Shown one piece after another: positions 23,030 to 36,500 of a stretch of 64,000 nt of DNA; positions within the stretch are counted from its first letter, which is position 1; each line of letters starts with the position of its first letter. This DNA comes from Chondrosia reniformis. Its lineage: Eukaryota > Porifera > Demospongiae > Chondrillida > Chondrillidae. The stretch spans positions 1,488,001 to 1,552,000 of the forward strand of contig OX359201.1 in the NCBI GenBank assembly GCA_947172415.1, written 5' to 3'. The position numbers were made by a program, and so were the translations under genes. The notes beneath the pieces were generated by a model. The model was not told where the DNA came from, ran no database searches, and saw only the letters and a list, made by a program, of their open reading frames with translations.

Positions 23030-23240
23030 AGGAACTGGCTGTAATTTCTAAGTAAGTCTCCGATCAGCCTAACACATTCAACCCATGCCTGCAGGTCCAT
23101 CTGATAGCTTGATTATATACTGCAATTGCTACAATATGCTACTGTTGTTGTACATAAATTCCTGGACTGATTTGCCTCATACCAACTACCGTATTATCAA
23201 CACTTGTAAGAAATTACACGATCATAATATTATAGATTTA
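23030..23240 (+). pseudogene. Decayed copy of CD225-like exon 2
   Basis: This aligns with 25511-25735: shared words include TTCCTGGACTGATTTGCCTC against TTCCTGGATTGATTTGCCTC, and TATTATCAACACTTGTAAGA. The frame is broken by several stops and indels. Exon 1 and exon 3 counterparts are not evident, so this is a partial tandem duplicate. Confidence 0.75.
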
Positions 23241-23359
23241 TGCAAATTACACACTGTCAGGATATGATAATAGTATTACAAAAACTATATATGTTATATG
23301 TTAACACCTGCATGATTGATAACACTCAACTTGATCATATCTTGCATGCCCACATTGCA

Positions 23360-23388
23360 CTTGCCTATATATATATATATATATATAA
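23360..23388. repeat. (TA)n microsatellite
   Basis: A run of alternating TA. The rest of 23240-24120 is AT-rich with no feature I can name. Confidence 0.8.
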
Positions 23389-24119
23389 TTATATTAGGTA
23401 AAATATTCTGTTTGTATCCTTATAATATTAATATATAGCTTCATAATATTTATATAGGCGATACAAATAGATGAGCTATAATAGCTTTCCAAGATGTCCT
23501 TATTGAAATTACAATAATTATAGCATAAAATTATGCATATGTTGACTTGCATCTTTGACTGTAAACACTCACTACATACACATGCAACAGCTTCTGCTTG
23601 TCATTGTAACAGCTAAAATGCAATTTTAAAGTTTGAATTTAATTTTATAATTGTTTGATATTGGCAATTAACTTGTAATCAATTACAAATTTGGGCCTTA
23701 GTTTCCATACTAATTCCAGCATGTACAAATATTGTTGAAAATTATTCCCTTGTATTGTAAGTAAGTACCTGTTCGACTAACTATATTATTATTATAAGGC
23801 TACTGGCCATGGTATATATACTACGTATTCTTTACTTTTCAATCATTGATTTTATCCTGAGTGATATACACTTGCAAAATATTGAAATATTTATTTGGTT
23901 GCCCACAAGGCTATAGGCTATATATATAGGCCGTATATGTTGGCTTATTTTCATTTTCATAATGCAAGATTAATAATATTGCTACAATTTAAAGACAAGA
24001 TACTTTGCATGACTCTATAGAATAACATTAACATTTGAACTGTATCAGAAATAAATCCCAAAACATAAACTGCATGTATATGTAGATCTTTGTATATAGA
24101 CTGACTGAAGAGACATGAA

Positions 24120-24535
24120 AGCAGGCTACAGGCATCAGAAATGGCATATCTGAGAAGAGTAGGAGTGACAAAAGAGGCAGAGTCAGAAACGATGAGCTGA
24201 GAGCATCATTAAAGTAAGAGAATATATTAGATAAAGTGAAAAAGAAGAAAGAGAAATGTAAAGAGAAGCTGGAGGAGATGGAAGATTCTAGGCTTGTGAA
24301 GAGAGTATTCATTGATGAAGTGGAAGGGACGAGACCAAGGGGTTGACCAATTAAGGAAGAGATGGACCAATGATTCTTGTCCTATATAAGTATATTGTTT
24401 TTAGTCACTACATCCCTATCATTTTAAATTTAATTTGACACCAAATGTATATTAAACTTGTATATATAGACAACCTCCTGCATAGGAGAAAAGCCATGTG
24501 GTTGATTAATTGATTGATTGATTGATTGACATGTA
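24120..24535 (+). mobile_element. LINE 3' end with ATTG tail
   Basis: A frame near 24290 reads LVKRVFIDEVEGTRPRG, close to the RV..VEGxRxRGRP word at the C-terminus of many RTE/CR1-like reverse transcriptases, followed by a stop. The 3' end carries the tetranucleotide run TGATTGATTGATTGATTG, a tail typical of such LINEs. It is a 5'-truncated relic. Confidence 0.5.
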
Positions 24536-25037
24536 GATCTAGAGTTATAGGAACTGGCAGCTATATATTATGTATAGGGGATAATTGTCCTGATATATAT
24601 ATGCTCCTTATAAAATAACAGTCACATTCAGAGCCATTTATGCTGGGGTGTCAGTAGGTATACGAAGGCAGTGTCCAAGGAGGTGTAGTCTGGATTGCTG
24701 TATGTCTACTGAGAGGGGTATGGACTTTGTCAGTCCTGATATGCTCGAGCTCCTTATATTATAAAATAAAACTGGAAAAACAAAAGATCTATTAAGTGTT
24801 CTTCTAATGCATGGTTTTAAAGTATATGTTAAGTGTAAAAATATGAAAACATGTTGTGCTTTAAATCTTCACATGATTATTATCTGAAGTTAAAGTAGAC
24901 TTTCAATTTCTTAATTGAGCACCGAGAAATATACTAATAACCTCACAAAAGGAAACAACAATTGTTAATGTACGTATATAAGTCTACGTGGTTGCAAAAT
25001 CCATGTATACCAGTTTATAATCTTGTGAAGTTGTGTA

Positions 25038-26266
25038 ATGTCTGCCCCAAGAGTACAGAGAGAGAAAGATCCCGTACCTCCTCCAAGATATAATGCTGCT
25101 TCAGTACCAGTGGTTGGAAATGACCCTCATAGACCTTATAACAGTCAACAAAGATATAAGATGGTAAATATGTGGCAGCATTAAAACTGCTATAAACCCC
25201 ACTTATCTGCATGCACATCTTTGATATCCAGCCTTTTTGTCATGATCAGTTATTACAATGGTTTAGATCTAGAATTCTTTCATGAATAAACAAAGTGATA
25301 ATTAAACTGGTAAAATATTCAAACGTTAATATGGAAAAACAATTAAGAAAAAATCATTTGCTGGGAATCAAATCCAGGCCAGCTGCATGTATAAGAATTT
25401 CAGTATATAATATCTGACTGAAAGTATAAAATTTTAAGTCTCTAATTGTAGGGTGATGAACCAGTTGAAGTTTATCAGCCTATAGTTGGAAAATACCAGA
25501 AATACTGTAGTACAGGAAGTGGGTGTAGTTTCTCAGCAAGTCACCATTCAACGTAATACATCCAACCCAGGTCCATCAGCTGAGAGCTCTTTGGTTGTAG
25601 ATTATACTGCAATTGGTACAATATGTACCTTTATCTGCTGCTGTTGTTGTGCATTTATTCCTGGATTGATTTGCCTCATACCAGCTACTGTATTATCAAC
25701 ACTTGTAAGAAATCTCACAATCATCTATCTATTTATGTATCATATAATATACAGTTAAATTAACATTACAATTATTATATATACGTATATGTAGCATGCA
25801 TAATAATTGGCCAAGTGTTATACATCATAATATTATATTAACAGTTGTATAGCACACAATTTGATCATACATGTAGGCTCACATGTTTTAAATATTGAAC
25901 CAAATTAAATGTGCATGCATACAGTGCATGTATAGGTAAAATATTCTAATTTTTTTAAGCTTTATATAATACATGCAAGTCAGCGACATATACAGTATAC
26001 TAAGGTAATCTAATATAAATAAATAAATAAATAATATAAATAATTCATATGGCTCCATATATATATACATATATATATAGGCAATGCAAATGAAAAACAA
26101 AGGAAGGATGAGCACATCAAAGACATTAAGCTATGCTGCTATCAACTTGCTTACTCTCTTTTACTTCTCTTTTGTCTTCCTTGCTGTGATCTTTGGATTA
26201 GCCGGAGCTTATGGAAACTTGGCTGCAGCTTATAGATATTATACTAGATATGGTTATTGCAGATAA
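25038..26266 (+). CDS. CD225/dispanin-like two-TM protein
   Basis: Three exons, 25038-25163, 25486-25704 and 26081-26266, all phase 0, give 176 aa. A proline-rich N-terminus (KDPVPPPRYN) leads to a first hydrophobic segment with a run of five cysteines (ICCCCCAFIPG). A short loop AMQMKNKGRMSTSKTLSYAA and a second TM segment (about 140-163) follow. This layout resembles CD225 proteins (IFITM/dispanins), membrane proteins often palmitoylated at such cysteines. The acceptor at 25485 is chosen because the earlier AG at 25451 leads to a stop in the TM frame. Family assignment is by pattern and not certain. A decayed exon 2 copy lies at 23030. Confidence 0.6.
25330..25400 (-). mobile_element. SINE fragment
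   Basis: The minus strand carries the B-box part of the tRNA-derived SINE (CCTGGATTTGATTCCCAGCA). It lies in intron 1 of the CD225-like gene. Confidence 0.5.
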
Positions 26267-27568
26267 CTGGACATGATACATATATATACTTATGTATCAG
26301 TTGCAAATTCTCACTATATGCATCTGCATTACATTACATTATGACAACTGTATTGTGTGAATCTAAAATTAAGGCCATTTCTACTGTCACCGGAAAAGCG
26401 GCGGCTAACGGTGCCACATAATTGCTTCTGCCACCGGGCAGTGTCTCTTAAAGCCTAACCTCCGTTGTCATAAATACGGGTTCGTTTGATGTATTGAGGG
26501 GAAGTCCCTTCACGTGATAGCTAGTTAGCTACTCTAGATCTCTGTCAAATATATCACACGTTACGTAAAAGAAGGGCCTAAGGGCGGCAGTATATATTCG
26601 CAACAGAGGCGAGTACATCTGTTAAAAGTAAGTAAACAAGTCAGCGGTCATGTGATAAGACTACGTATAACCATACGGAAGTGGTATATATACTGAAAAT
26701 ATCTTTGGGCTTATCATGTAGCTATTAGCTATAGCTGAAGTAGGGATGATGCGTCCAAACACAGTGTGACATTTAAAAATAGCTAACTGCAGATCAGACT
26801 TTACAATTTGCAAGTGATATAGTATTAAATCTACTAATATGTGTCTGACAAGTTTAGGTATATATTATGCCTGCTTAGTACAGCTATACACAAACAAACA
26901 TACCTCTTTGAATGTTCACATGTGTATATAATATAGTTGTTGATTATATTGAGCTGTTTACAACAACTACTCCCTATCATTACATATGCATGCGTATAGA
27001 CATATGTAATTATAAACACATATACGTAAGCCACCTTTCCCTATATTTATTTTAAATTTGTATATATATTAAATACTAAATTGTATATAGCAATTTTCCC
27101 TATAATCTATGTCAATGTAGTTATGCAGTGCTTGGAATTATTCAAGGGGCAAATGCCAGGGTAACTTATATAGAACATGAAAGTATAAGATGTAATCGAC
27201 AAACCTCCATCCATTATAATAACACAATATACTACCATTCTGATATAGTAGATGCATGCCCATGCTATATTACATATACTAATTATGATATCATTTTTAT
27301 CCAATCAGATGTTGCATGGTAACTCCTAAGCAACCATGAAGTTGGCAGCTGCTATACTGATGTGTCATTACCAGCTGCTTTATCTACAAGAGATTTTAGA
27401 GCACACCAGAACTCTTACCAGCAGAAGAACCTGCTTTTTTGAACTCATTAAAACTGTGTTTTTGGCTATTCAGATAACTGGGAACTTAGCTACTAGGTGT
27501 AGATATCTTCAACAGTTTGGAGAAATAGATCAAACGTACTTTAGTTGCAGCTGGTTGCATCTGACAAG
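26267..27568. other. Intergenic, upstream of dynein gene
   Basis: No gene is recognised. Bases 26370-26620 are GC-richer than the surroundings. Bases 27330-27568 probably hold the 5' UTR of the dynein gene. The frame from 27336 has no recognisable product. Confidence 0.4.
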
Positions 27569-30500
27569 ATGCATGCCGAGGAAGGCCTGCATGAGCAGAC
27601 CAGCGGAGTGGAGCAGCATGACTCTCATTCTGAGGGACAGCAGGACCACATGTTCAAGCACCACCAAAAGAGGCAGCCCCACCCAAGGAAGAGTATTGTA
27701 ATGATAAACCCAGCTGAGCAACACAGAATTAGACAGGTATTTGCATAAAAGCCACTTAAACATAAATGCCATTCAATGTTTCACAGGAAAACACCTTAAC
27801 TAGTTCTTTGGTAATGTAGCAATAAACGGACACTTGATACATTTTGCAGCAGAAATGTCACTGTTAAAGTTGCATGTGTTTTTAGGTATGAATTTAAATC
27901 CGTCTCTTTATATAAACATTTTAATTGACAGCTCAAGCTAAGAGTAGTTTAATGGCATCATACATCAATGAATTTGTTTATTGTGAAAGTGGCTACTATT
28001 AAACCTGACCTATGAATAATCTCATACCCCATTTTCCTACATGCTATGCCTACTCTGTAGTAAACTAAAAAGCCAATAGGGAACTAAACTGTGTACTCTA
28101 TTCTTTTGGTAACTATAAATACTGTGCAAATGTTGATTTTGCATTATGTTCTTGTTTTAGATGCAATTAAAGGAACATAAGGAACTTCAGCGTACTAAAT
28201 TGGACCAGAGACACAAGTATATCATTTCACTAGTTGCCACTCGAGTTGACCTGGAGAATACAGCAGTTGAAGATTTTCTGCTAGATGGAGATCAGGTTGA
28301 CAGATTGAATGACTTTTTGGGTGCAGATGGCCCCAGGGCAGCCATGTTCTTTTACCAAGAAGCTGAAATGCCACTTCCTGGTATGGCCAGTTTTCTCGTA
28401 GCATATTTGTCTCAGTGTTTTTGTTTGTGCAGATTTTTATCATCTAACATACAAATATATACAATATATCAAATTTTCAGAATAATAATATAAACTTTAC
28501 CAGCATTTTCATTTGTATATACAAACATTTATTTTGAATTTTGATCGTAAGCTTATATAGTCCTTGATATCCTGCCAATTAGCTTACAAATGTTTTCAAC
28601 AAACACTCTATTTCATTTTAGTTCTGTATTCAATCAATTGTTATTAGAATCATTAACTACAACTGGAGGTGTTGCTAGCTCAACTTCACGTGTGAGAACT
28701 AAGCGAGTTACGCTAACTGATGGTCTGTCTATGCCGTTAAATGGAATGTGTGTGTTTATACTGAGAAACTCGACCACTAAAGCAATTGCAACCTCCAGTA
28801 TGACAGATGTAAGTCAGAGAATTGGAAGTGTTAATTTTCAACAGTGATGTATATGCTATTTATAGTAGATACAGGTATGATAGGTACCTTTCTATGTACA
28901 TACGTATTATTGCTTATATATACGTACGTATGTATATCCTTTAGGGACACGTTATTGTGTACACTGTATTCCAATTTCCATTACATATACAGTGTATTAT
29001 AGCTTAGAAATTGTCTATTCCCTACTTAATTTAGTATAATACCACACTGTATTCCAATATATAAGAAATTTAGATACATTATAGCATTAACTATAAGGTA
29101 TGATATATAGGTACCTTTCTATGTACATATTATTGCTTATATATGTATATCCTTTAGGGACAAGTTATTATATATACTACACTGTATTCCAATATAATGT
29201 AGCTTAGATATTGTCTATTCCCTACCAAATTTAGTGAAGGGAAAGTCATAAAATTTTAATGCATGTTCCACAAGTATGTATAACTTTAGTCTATATAATG
29301 TGTCACAGGAGTTGTACTGTGGTGTCTTTGATGTCAGTAATGGACAGAACCTATTGGACGTGATTCATGAATATCTCAACTATGTAATGTTTCCAGCAAT
29401 ACTGGAGGGGCAGAGGTGGGGAAATGTGTCTGTGAAAAGGCAGAGAGAATTTCACAGCAATACTCAGTCCTTCCTGGCCTTCTTGCAAAGTATGTACCTA
29501 CATATGACATTGTATACATGTACAGGTGCGGATCCAGTGGGCTACTAGGGGTTTACCTCCATTTTCTTAGGTGTGTAAATAAATTTGTATACATATTATA
29601 ATGGTAACTTTCAAGGAAAATTGGCCAACTTATATCTGTCTGTTAGTACCCCTGTTTTAAAAGGCTTATTATGTAAGCAATACATAAACCCATTGACAAC
29701 CCGTACGTGTATGTAGCTAAATAAGTATACATTTGTATTACCAACAATTGCATACTTCATCCTATTTTTAGGCTGCAGTATAATATACATATAACTGTTA
29801 ACTTTACCATAAACCTTCACAATACAGGTATGTATACGAGGTTGGGTATGCATGCATGTGGACATGGTTAATATATTGATTTGTGGTTTTCTAGTAGACT
29901 GGCTATTTTATGTCTTAATTTGTTTAATGCAGATGCTAAATTCAGTATTCAATCTGCCATTTTCTTCCCCCTGGAGTGCAAGGTTGACATTTCATCAATT
30001 GTCACAGCTGCTGAAATTACAGCAGCAGCCAAAAATCCTGAAACTATTTCTTCTCTGGAGCAGCTAGCAACCACTTGGTGTAACATAGTGGAGCAGCTAC
30101 TGGCTCAGAGTGGGCAGATGAGGAAGGAAGCAGACGACACTGGTCCCCTGGTCGAGCTTGAGTACTGGAAACAGAGAACGGCTAAATTCACTTGTCTCAT
30201 TGAGCAAGTAAAGAGCCTTCCCATGAGATCTGTACTAATAGTGCTTGGGATAGCAAAGTCTAAGGTGATGAAGGTATGTTCCAACATGTATTGCATAAGT
30301 ATACATGTGTTATAAATAGTACATAATGAGTATATCCTACATGGCTTTTTTGAGCCTCAGAAACAATTGTATTCACAAATTGAACGTTTCAACCTGGAAG
30401 TCTTCATATAGTGAAACGTTTAATTTGTGAATACAATTGTTACTGAAACTTAACAAACCTAGGATATGTATCATGAGCATAAAAACATCATTTCATCAAC

Positions 30501-33500
30501 TACTTTGAGCAAGCTGTACATATATAGTATATGCACATGTTATCCATTTTAGACTTGGAAGGAACTGGACTGTCGTATCACTGATGCATCTAATGAGGCC
30601 AAGGACAATCTCAAGTATCTGTATATCTTGGAGAAACTCTGCAGACCGCTTTATGAATGTGATCCAGTAAGAACTTTAATTTCTTACTGAATTAAGCAAA
30701 AGACCATACAACCAGTTGTCCACATAACTAAAATTACATTTGCTGAAGTGATGTTTTACAATTTGTTGGACTGTATTATAATGTAATATAATGCATGAAA
30801 AATCTAAGATACCACTTTCCTACATGCTATGCCTATTCTGTAAAAAACCTATTGGGAAACTAAACCTGAAGAGAGCTTTGGCTGAAGATACAGGAGTCTT
30901 TTCTTTCTTCTTTTCCTTTCTTTTATCTTCTCCACTGGGTCAGACAGCTGTTTCTGGGAATTCCACACTTCATCAGTAATCCTGGGAGTCTTTGTCTTTT
31001 TCTTTATCTTGATCTTCTGTGAGTCCTATGTGTATACTACCACTATCCTAAAGGTCTAGGTATACATATTACCAATTTTGTTTCTGCTTACAGATAACAA
31101 TGCTAGAAGGAGTGCCTGGTGTAGTCCATGCTATTCAAATGATTCATGCAGTCTCAAAACGATACAACACTTCAGAAAGAATGACATCACTCTTTGTTAA
31201 GGTAAAAATTGTCTGTACTGTATATGTGGATAGATACGTATATACTGGAAAAAAACTTTACCATTTGCTATACATATATGTATATGTATAGCAAATGTAT
31301 ATAGTTCACTGTAGGCCAAGTACATAACAAAATTTAATTCTACAATATAGGCTTTAAACTATTATATTCTGAAAAAAGAACCTTTAGCATTGTTTTATTA
31401 ATTACCATATACTTATGTATGTCTTCATAGGTGACTAATCAGATGGTGGTAGCATGTCAAGGCTACATTACAGAAAGTGATTCTGTTCGTGTGTGGGACA
31501 TCCCCACCACCAAACTGTTGGAGAGAGTAGAGGCCTGTAAGAACCTGTTTAACCGATACCAGCAGTGCTTTTTAAAAGCCAAAGAGAGGAGTCAGAAGAA
31601 TCCTCACGGTCATCCACTAGAGGTTTCTGAAATGTATGTTTTTGGGAAATTTAAGAATTTTTGCATTCGCCTGGATCATATTCGCACTATGGTTGAGATA
31701 ATTGAGAGGTTTAGTGCCATCAAGGGAAGCTGCATTGAGGGCATAGAACCACTGAACAACAGGTTTCAAGGGATTGTCTCCATGGTAAAGAAGAAAAATT
31801 ATAACATACTGGATCCTCGGAAACATGAATTTGACACAGATTTTAGTGACTTTAAGAGACAGATAAAGGAGGTTGAGGTAAGAGTACATACCTACATATA
31901 TACGTATATATAGTAGGCTGTATAACATCTACAGTATACATTTATCATTGGGTAGGTATACTACGTACATATGAGGCATGCAGTTTTCTGCCTTTTTAAT
32001 TATATACAATGTGTTATTAAAGGCATGATTCTAGTGTAATATCTGGTATACAGATACAATAGAGAAGATGGAAACTCATTAGTTACTAAATGGGTTGGGT
32101 GTAGCCGTGTTGGATTATCAGCTTGTAGTGATAAATCACCACTAATTTGAATAAAGAAAAACTAGTATATATATACATACGTACATTGTTACCCTTAGAG
32201 AATATATATATGTGTAGTAGAGTTGCTAGATTAAATTATATATAGCATCACCAAGTAACACATACTTTCAGAGGGGATGGTTAATCATTCATTTATTGTA
32301 AAACTACAGATACTCATTGCTACTGATGAGGAGTGATATTCTCTGAAAGGTTTTTCTAGTATGGTTGTATCTTTGTTGTGCGTATGTACTTTTCTAAGAC
32401 TTCTTTTTCAGTACATACTTTGTTGTAGCTTAACAGGGAAACACGAATGGAGCACTTATGGTCGTAACCATCTGTCTTGGGTTTGATTTCCTAGCAATTT
32501 AGTTTTCATGTTTTTACCTTCTTTATGATGTTGATAATGATTGTGGTTTGCTTGTCACTTATGTAAGTTATTCATGCAATCTTAATTTAAAGCTTATCTA
32601 TCCATTGCTTTCTTGAAAATTTTCTGAACTTTAGGAATTTGGAATACCACATATACAGTGGCACTATAATCCTTGGGAAAGGTTGTGGTGGTTACATATT
32701 TTATATACATATGTATAGAGCTATTTCCTGGAATGCATTAATATAATTCTTGGAATACATGATAATAAATTCATTATGGCAGGCATGACAAGGGAGTGAT
32801 AGAGGTCATTCCTAAATTAACTATATTCGTAATTTGAAGCTTTTACAATGACAGAATTTTTATTAAGGGAAGAGGTTTTGTTTTTTCAATGATTTCATAT
32901 AAGGTATCCTTGGTTAACCTTGTGTGGGATCGAGAGTTGACTGTTTGTATATAGAAGACCTATTACCACTGTATATAGATGCAGTATAGATTACAATATA
33001 CGTAGGTATATATAATGAGAGAATAAGCTCCCATAGCAATTGTCTTTCCAGTTGTTATATCAGTAATAGCTATAATCCTTCTAATGGCTCTTCAGAAGAG
33101 AAACAATGACAGAACTATTCTTCAGGTACAGACTACTGAGACAAATTTAGCTCAAGCTGGAAATGTAGCTGTTGGTAAAGCATCTAAAGCAGAGATAGCT
33201 ATTAAGGAAACTGGATCAGAAGTTAAGCTTCCTGATAATCCATACTCGAAAAGCAATTTTTATATTAAACAAGGCCAACAGTACTTCCCTGGAAAGGTAT
33301 TTAGAAGATACTGGCATTTTAGAGGGATGAATTACCTCTTTATAATTCACCTTTTGTCAATTCTTGGATTGCCAATTTTCCTCATATGTAGCATTCGCTT
33401 TTTTGGATGGATGTTTTCACTTGCAGCTTTCCTCTTTGACATTGCTGCACTGGTGGTATACTCCCAGCATGTCCATGTTAACCGTAAAACCATGTTTTGG

Positions 33501-36500
33501 CTGCTGAAACTCCCAAGACTTGAAAAGTCTGAGCAACGACATAACAATCAGCATTATGCAATAGAAATTACTAAAATTGATTCGTATGGCTTTCTTGTAA
33601 ACGCTAGAGAAGCTGGGCTTGGATTGACAGCTACTGTTGGTGGTACAACTACACTGAATATAATGGCTTTCAACACTGTTGGCTTTGACTATATGACTAA
33701 AGCCCGCTGCCATTCAGCTACTTTCTTCTGTTGTGCCATCCTAGCTACTATTTGGTCTTTTGGATGGCTTGTAGGCTGTGTAGTACGTCTGTTCACTGGC
33801 TGTCAATAGACAGAGGAGAGATCTTGACTATACACACATTTTAACATTTATTGTAGTGTCTTTAACTGAGCTATACTAATCCATTCACTTACTAATGAAC
33901 TCTCTATTCTCTTTATCAATACTTTACTCAATGATATGTACATTATGTGTATACGTATGTGTGCACTTTAGTTAGTGTTGTTTTGATTATAAATCATGAT
34001 TATTTAATGCAGGTAGAATTAATAATGCATTAAATATCATAAAATATATGAAAGGAATCCTTTGTGGCTAGGATCAGATGTCCTTGAACTATTACAAACC
34101 TCACTAACCTAAAATAATTACTGAAAAGTTGATGCTTTGACAGCAATATATAAATTTGTTTTCTTCAGTGGTGTGTTCAAAACAGAAGGATGATTCACTT
34201 TTATAGACCAAAGTGTATGAAAGACTAAATGCATGCTAATTAATGTGATGAATAATCTTAGGGGTAAACAGCACAGATTGATATTAATAGAGATACTAAT
34301 TACATACTAGTTGTATAAGAAGAAAGCATTGAATGGATGATTTGTAGCTCAGTGGCAGAGCTGTGATAGTCTAAACCAGCCCTTTGATTCCGAGTTATTG
34401 CCTCTTTCATATTTTTCCTCTTCTACATATGCATGATGCTTGATTGTGATTAATTGTGATTTGATAATTCTAGGTAGTATTTATAAGCTTTGAATATTCA
34501 ATAGGCTTTACATTTAAAGAGTAGTATTTCAATGTATATGGTTTTAGTTAATGTGCTTTACTCATAATTATATAGCGTCACCTCCAGTATACTCTTATTT
34601 ATCCATATTTTCAATTTAGTTCATTTTTTCAATATAAACACATGCATATTTAATGCATATATGTATATACGTATATAGGATCAGCTAAATTCTTTCTTGG
34701 ATGGAAAATTTGAAAAGCTCACTACAAGTGCTAGAATGTTGGAGTTGCTTGGAAAATTTGAGAATCTGAAGCTAAAGTGTCTGAGATTTAATTTAAAGGG
34801 AAAGTACGATATCACCTTGCAGAAGTTTATGCAGGAAGTGGAACAAGTTAGACAGGTAAGTGTTTATTAGCCTATTATAGTGAAGACACAATGTGCATAT
34901 ATATAGTTAACTTCTGTGTATACAGACCTATCAGGCAAACTATTTGAACCCCCCACTTGAACGTAATATGCCAAGAATCTCAGGAGCCATTGTATGGGAA
35001 CGACAACTTATGATGCATATGGAGAAGACTATGGGAGTACTGAGAGAGCGAAAAGATGTCCTGTCCACTCCTCTGGGGAAGCAGGCAACAAAGAGGTTCA
35101 ATGCGATGGCCAAAATACTGACAGAGTTTGAAATGGTCCATCACGGTGGGTGGACAGAGATGATAGAGGAAGCTCAAAACAACCTGCACTCAACCTTGCT
35201 GGTCAGACATAAAGAAAAGATTATGGTGAACCTTGCCCCCGTCCTGTTGGAGCTAGAAAGGGAGATCCATTGCATGAAGGTACTAAAGCTCAGCATCCCA
35301 GAAAGAGCACAGAATTTTGACACTTCCAAGATGAAATCAAACTACTATCAACTCCAGCAGCTGATAAAGGAATATGAGGCGCTGTGTAATGTAAAGCATG
35401 AACTCTTTGAGCCCTTGTTTAAGTACCACCTTAGGAAGATTGATAGGGCCTTTAGTGCGGGTTTGGTGCATATCACTTGGTATTCGTTCAACATTGAAAC
35501 TTTCATGAGGAAGGTTGAATCTGCCATGTTGGACTTGAAGAAGTTCATAAAGCAGGTTAGTAGTGCTCTTTGCAGAATTCAACTTTATATATATATACAT
35601 TAAAATAAGTTATTAAAAAATTAATCAAATCGCATACTGTAGAGTAAAACATGTGTAGGCACTCACCTGAATAGAACGGTAACTTCTAAATTACGCTCAG
35701 CTCTTACTGTAAATTCCTAGCAAAAATGTTATAAATAATGGGCTGTACCTAACTAAGGAATTACATATTATAATACAGCCACTGCTCTAATAGGACCAAG
35801 TTCAGCTGGCCCCAAGCTGACCATCGTAGACAGGTTTCACTGCATAAGTTGTATACATACGTACAAACACGTCAACAGTCTCATTTTGTAGGTTCATCTT
35901 TTTACATTTCCATCCTTCTTGCAGGTCAATGATACGTTTGAGTGCAGGGTGCTTGGCAACCTTGCTAATATGAATTCTACTCGGCTCATCAAGCTTCCTT
36001 CCTCAGGCATTTACACCATGAAAAACTTTATTGAAGACACCAAGGTTTGTCTTGTAGATATTAACTAGTACCTTAAAATGTATAATTTGGAGCCCCAAAT
36101 ATGTAGGATTTTACACTTTGAAATGGTGATACTTGTTGACCATATACCCCCATTTTGCACACAAATATGTGTAAAATAGTACTGTGCATGTATACATATA
36201 CGTATACACAAGTATACAAGTAACGTATACATAAGTATACAAGTACATACATATGTACAATTTGTATACAGTATATGTATGTGAAATACAAAAACATATA
36301 GCTAACTTGGTTGTCTTCCTTCTGTTTTGCAGAAATGCTGTGCGGCTGGTTCTAGATTTTTACAATCTTGTAGTGCAAAGGTGGAGCAAGCTACTGTGGA
36401 GATCTTGTGTCTCATTCGCAAGGGACCTATTTTACCACAGATGCTTGACAGTGACACCAAAGACACTAAAAAGAGGAAGCAGGAAGAGCTAATTCAGTTT

